Positions 5,331 through 6,620 of a stretch of DNA of 6,620 nt are shown in pieces (position 1 is the first letter of the stretch; every line of letters begins with the position of its first letter). Both the position numbers and the translations under genes were made by a program. The DNA comes from Clostridia bacterium (GTDB lineage Bacteria > Bacillota > Clostridia > CAKSNL01 > HGM11501): assembly GCA_017390225.1 (NCBI GenBank), contig JAFPCL010000221.1, positions 1 through 6,620 on the forward strand, written 5' to 3'. The notes below the pieces were generated by a model, which searched no databases, had not been told where the DNA came from, and saw only the letters and a program-made list of their open reading frames with translations.

Positions 5331-6011
5331 ATGAAAAAATTAATGGTTTTACTTACAATGCTGCTTGCTTTTGGTATGCTGTGCGGATGTACGCATTCAA
5401 CCAATCAACCGGTTGCAACAAGCGAATCGTTCACTCTCGAGGAAGCAACGGCAGAACAAATTATAGAGGAGGATTCCGGTTTGAAAACATTCACATCTTC
5501 GTACACAGAAGGGCAGAAGCCCAAGGCAACCATCACTGTCGCTGGTTTTGGTGATATTGTGGTGGAGCTTGATCCCGTCAATGCACCGCAGACTGTTGAA
5601 AACTTTGTCACACTGGCAAAGGACGGATTCTATGACGGCTTGACTTTCCATCGTATTTATCAGAACTTCATGATTCAGGGCGGTGACCCCGACGGCAATG
5701 GCACCGGTGGTCCCGGATATTCCATCTACGGTGAATTTTCCGGTAACGGCTTTGATAACAAGCTGTCCCACGTGCGCGGCACGATTTCCATGGCTCGTTC
5801 TTCCGCGCCCGACTCGGCAGGTTCTCAATTCTTCATCTGTGATGCCGATGACGAATTCTTAGACGGTCAGTATGCCGCTTTCGGTATGGTTGTTGAAGGC
5901 ATGGACGTTCTCGATGCTGTGGCAGCCGTTGAAACCGTTTACGGCATGAGCGGCGAAAAGTCTACGCCCGTAGAACCTGTGATTATCGAAAAGATCACAA
6001 TTGCCGACTAA
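5331..6011 (+). CDS. Lipoprotein cyclophilin-type peptidyl-prolyl isomerase
   Basis: This 226-residue protein is predicted to catalyse cis-trans isomerisation of proline peptide bonds on the outer face of the membrane, helping secreted or wall-associated proteins fold. A signal peptide with a lipobox (LCGC) places the lipid-modified cysteine at residue 20. A low-complexity acidic linker runs to about residue 63, and the cyclophilin domain fills about 65-226. Its key motifs are FHRIYQNFMIQGGD (106-119), with Arg108 matching the catalytic Arg55 of human cyclophilin A, and GSQFFI (164-169). Phe176 and Tyr181 replace Trp121 and His126 of the human enzyme, which suggests weak cyclosporin binding. 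The start has TGGAGG (5318-5323) seven bases upstream. It is very likely cotranscribed with the LCP gene. No terminator separates it from gap. Confidence 0.94.
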   Translation: MKKLMVLLTMLLAFGMLCGCTHSTNQPVATSESFTLEEATAEQIIEEDSGLKTFTSSYTEGQKPKATITVAGFGDIVVELDPVNAPQTVENFVTLAKDGFYDGLTFHRIYQNFMIQGGDPDGNGTGGPGYSIYGEFSGNGFDNKLSHVRGTISMARSSAPDSAGSQFFICDADDEFLDGQYAAFGMVVEGMDVLDAVAAVETVYGMSGEKSTPVEPVIIEKITIAD

Positions 6012-6031
6012 TTCTTATCTTGATGAAACCG

Positions 6032-6048
6032 TGAATAACGCGTGTTCA
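6032..6048. promoter_or_regulatory. Imperfect inverted repeat upstream of gap
   Basis: TGAATA (6032-6037) and TGTTCA (6043-6048) form an inverted repeat with one G-T mismatch around a five-base centre, between the cyclophilin stop and the gap ribosome binding site. It could be an operator or an RNA hairpin in the gap leader. No promoter with good hexamers and spacing could be found in the 63-base gap: TTGATG at 6020 lacks a matching -10. Confidence 0.25.
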
Positions 6049-6074
6049 TAAAAAAAATATTGGAGGTTTTTAAA

Positions 6075-6620
6075 ATGGTAAAAGTTGCTATCAATGGTTT
6101 TGGCCGCATTGGTCGTCTGGCTTTCCGTCAGATGTTCGTTGCAGAAGGCTATGAGGTTGTTGCAATCAATGACCTGACCGATCCCAAAATGCTCGCTCAT
6201 CTTCTGAAGTATGACTCTTCTCAGGGTCGTTTCGAGCACGAAATCGAAGCCGGTGAAAACTACATCGTAGTTGACGGCAAGAAAATCACTATCTACTGCG
6301 AAAAGAACGCTGCAGATCTTCCCTGGGGCGAAATCGGCGTAGACGTAGTTCTGGAATGCACCGGTTTCTACACCTCTACCGCAAAGTCTCAGGCTCACAT
6401 CGATGCAGGCGCAAAGAAGGTTGTTATATCTGCTCCCGCAGGTAACGATCTGAAGACTGTTGTTTTCGGCGTTAACGAAGGTGTACTGACTGCTGATGAT
6501 AAGATCATTTCCGCAGCTTCCTGCACCACCAACTGCCTGGCTCCCATGGCTAAGGCTCTCAATGACTATGCTCCCATCCAGAGCGGTATCATGGCTACTA
6601 TCCATGCATACACCGGCGAC
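6075..6620 (+). CDS. gap: Glyceraldehyde-3-phosphate dehydrogenase, 5' part only
   Basis: GAPDH oxidises glyceraldehyde-3-phosphate to 1,3-bisphosphoglycerate with NAD+ and phosphate in cytoplasmic glycolysis. The window holds the first 182 codons, a little over half of the usual 330-340, and the frame is open at the right edge. INGFGRIGR (6-14) is the Rossmann nucleotide-binding loop, and Asp33 in INDLTD suits NAD+ specificity. SAASCTTNCLAP carries the catalytic Cys150, and IHAYTGD carries His177, which activates it. TGGAGG (6061-6066) lies eight bases before the ATG. Codon choice (CTG, ATC, GGT, CGT, GCT) is more biased than in the neighbouring genes, as expected for a highly expressed enzyme. 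It may be read from the LCP/cyclophilin transcript or from an unrecognised promoter. Confidence 0.97.
   Translation, partial: MVKVAINGFGRIGRLAFRQMFVAEGYEVVAINDLTDPKMLAHLLKYDSSQGRFEHEIEAGENYIVVDGKKITIYCEKNAADLPWGEIGVDVVLECTGFYTSTAKSQAHIDAGAKKVVISAPAGNDLKTVVFGVNEGVLTADDKIISAASCTTNCLAPMAKALNDYAPIQSGIMATIHAYTGD

Noticed and set aside
5397..5828. Minus-strand reading frame of 143 codons opposite the cyclophilin gene
   Set aside because: It is a mirror of a conserved domain, with no ribosome site or domain of its own.
6031..6049. Rex-type redox operator before gap
   Set aside because: The half sites GTGAA and TTCAT recall the Rex consensus, but the spacing is too wide and the outer bases do not match.
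6015..6605. Minus-strand reading frame of 196 codons opposite gap
   Set aside because: It lies almost wholly opposite the strongly conserved GAPDH coding sequence. Codon bias in gap leaves the opposite frame open, and the frame has no family features.

Overview
The window looks like chromosomal DNA from a low-to-moderate GC Gram-positive bacterium, probably class Clostridia. The evidence is GGAGG-type ribosome binding sites before almost every gene, sigma-A style TTGACA/TATAAT promoters, tRNA genes with encoded CCA ends, a LytR-CpsA-Psr wall-polymer ligase and a lipobox lipoprotein. No mobile element, CRISPR array or phage gene is visible. It reads as mostly core genome with a few odd details.

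Layout from left to right: bases 1-236 are a regulatory region with two back-to-back promoters. One fires left, toward a gene that must begin at or just beyond the window edge. The other fires right, into a two-gene unit: a membrane family 2 glycosyltransferase (237-1499) and a metallo-beta-lactamase-fold hydrolase (1518-2202). The hydrolase reading frame is broken by one extra base near 1647-1650. A GC-rich hairpin follows, then a strong promoter and greA (2454-3077). A hairpin terminator shared by both strands separates greA from a convergent gene of unknown function (3119-3877, minus strand).

Next comes a stable-RNA block: tRNA-Pro(TGG) with its own promoter, then tRNA-Thr(TGT) and tRNA-Tyr(GTA) behind a near-ideal promoter preceded by a palindromic A/T tract, ending in a strong terminator. 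Only 33 bases after the terminator's T-run a cell-envelope pair begins: an LCP-family protein (GTG start, 4386-5312) and a lipoprotein cyclophilin (5331-6011). The window closes inside gap, glycolytic glyceraldehyde-3-phosphate dehydrogenase (from 6075, cut by the right edge after 182 codons).

Functionally the window joins surface-polymer work (glycosyltransferase, LCP ligase, extracytoplasmic prolyl isomerase) with housekeeping (GreA, tRNAs, GAPDH). I found no convincing new multi-gene system. The most distinctive signal is in GreA. It carries about 55 extra N-terminal residues that look like a second, degenerate copy of its own coiled coil from which the catalytic acidic tip has been removed. 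The other points worth checking are the frameshifted hydrolase, the promoter architecture of the tRNA-Thr/Tyr unit, and the lack of a visible promoter for the LCP gene.
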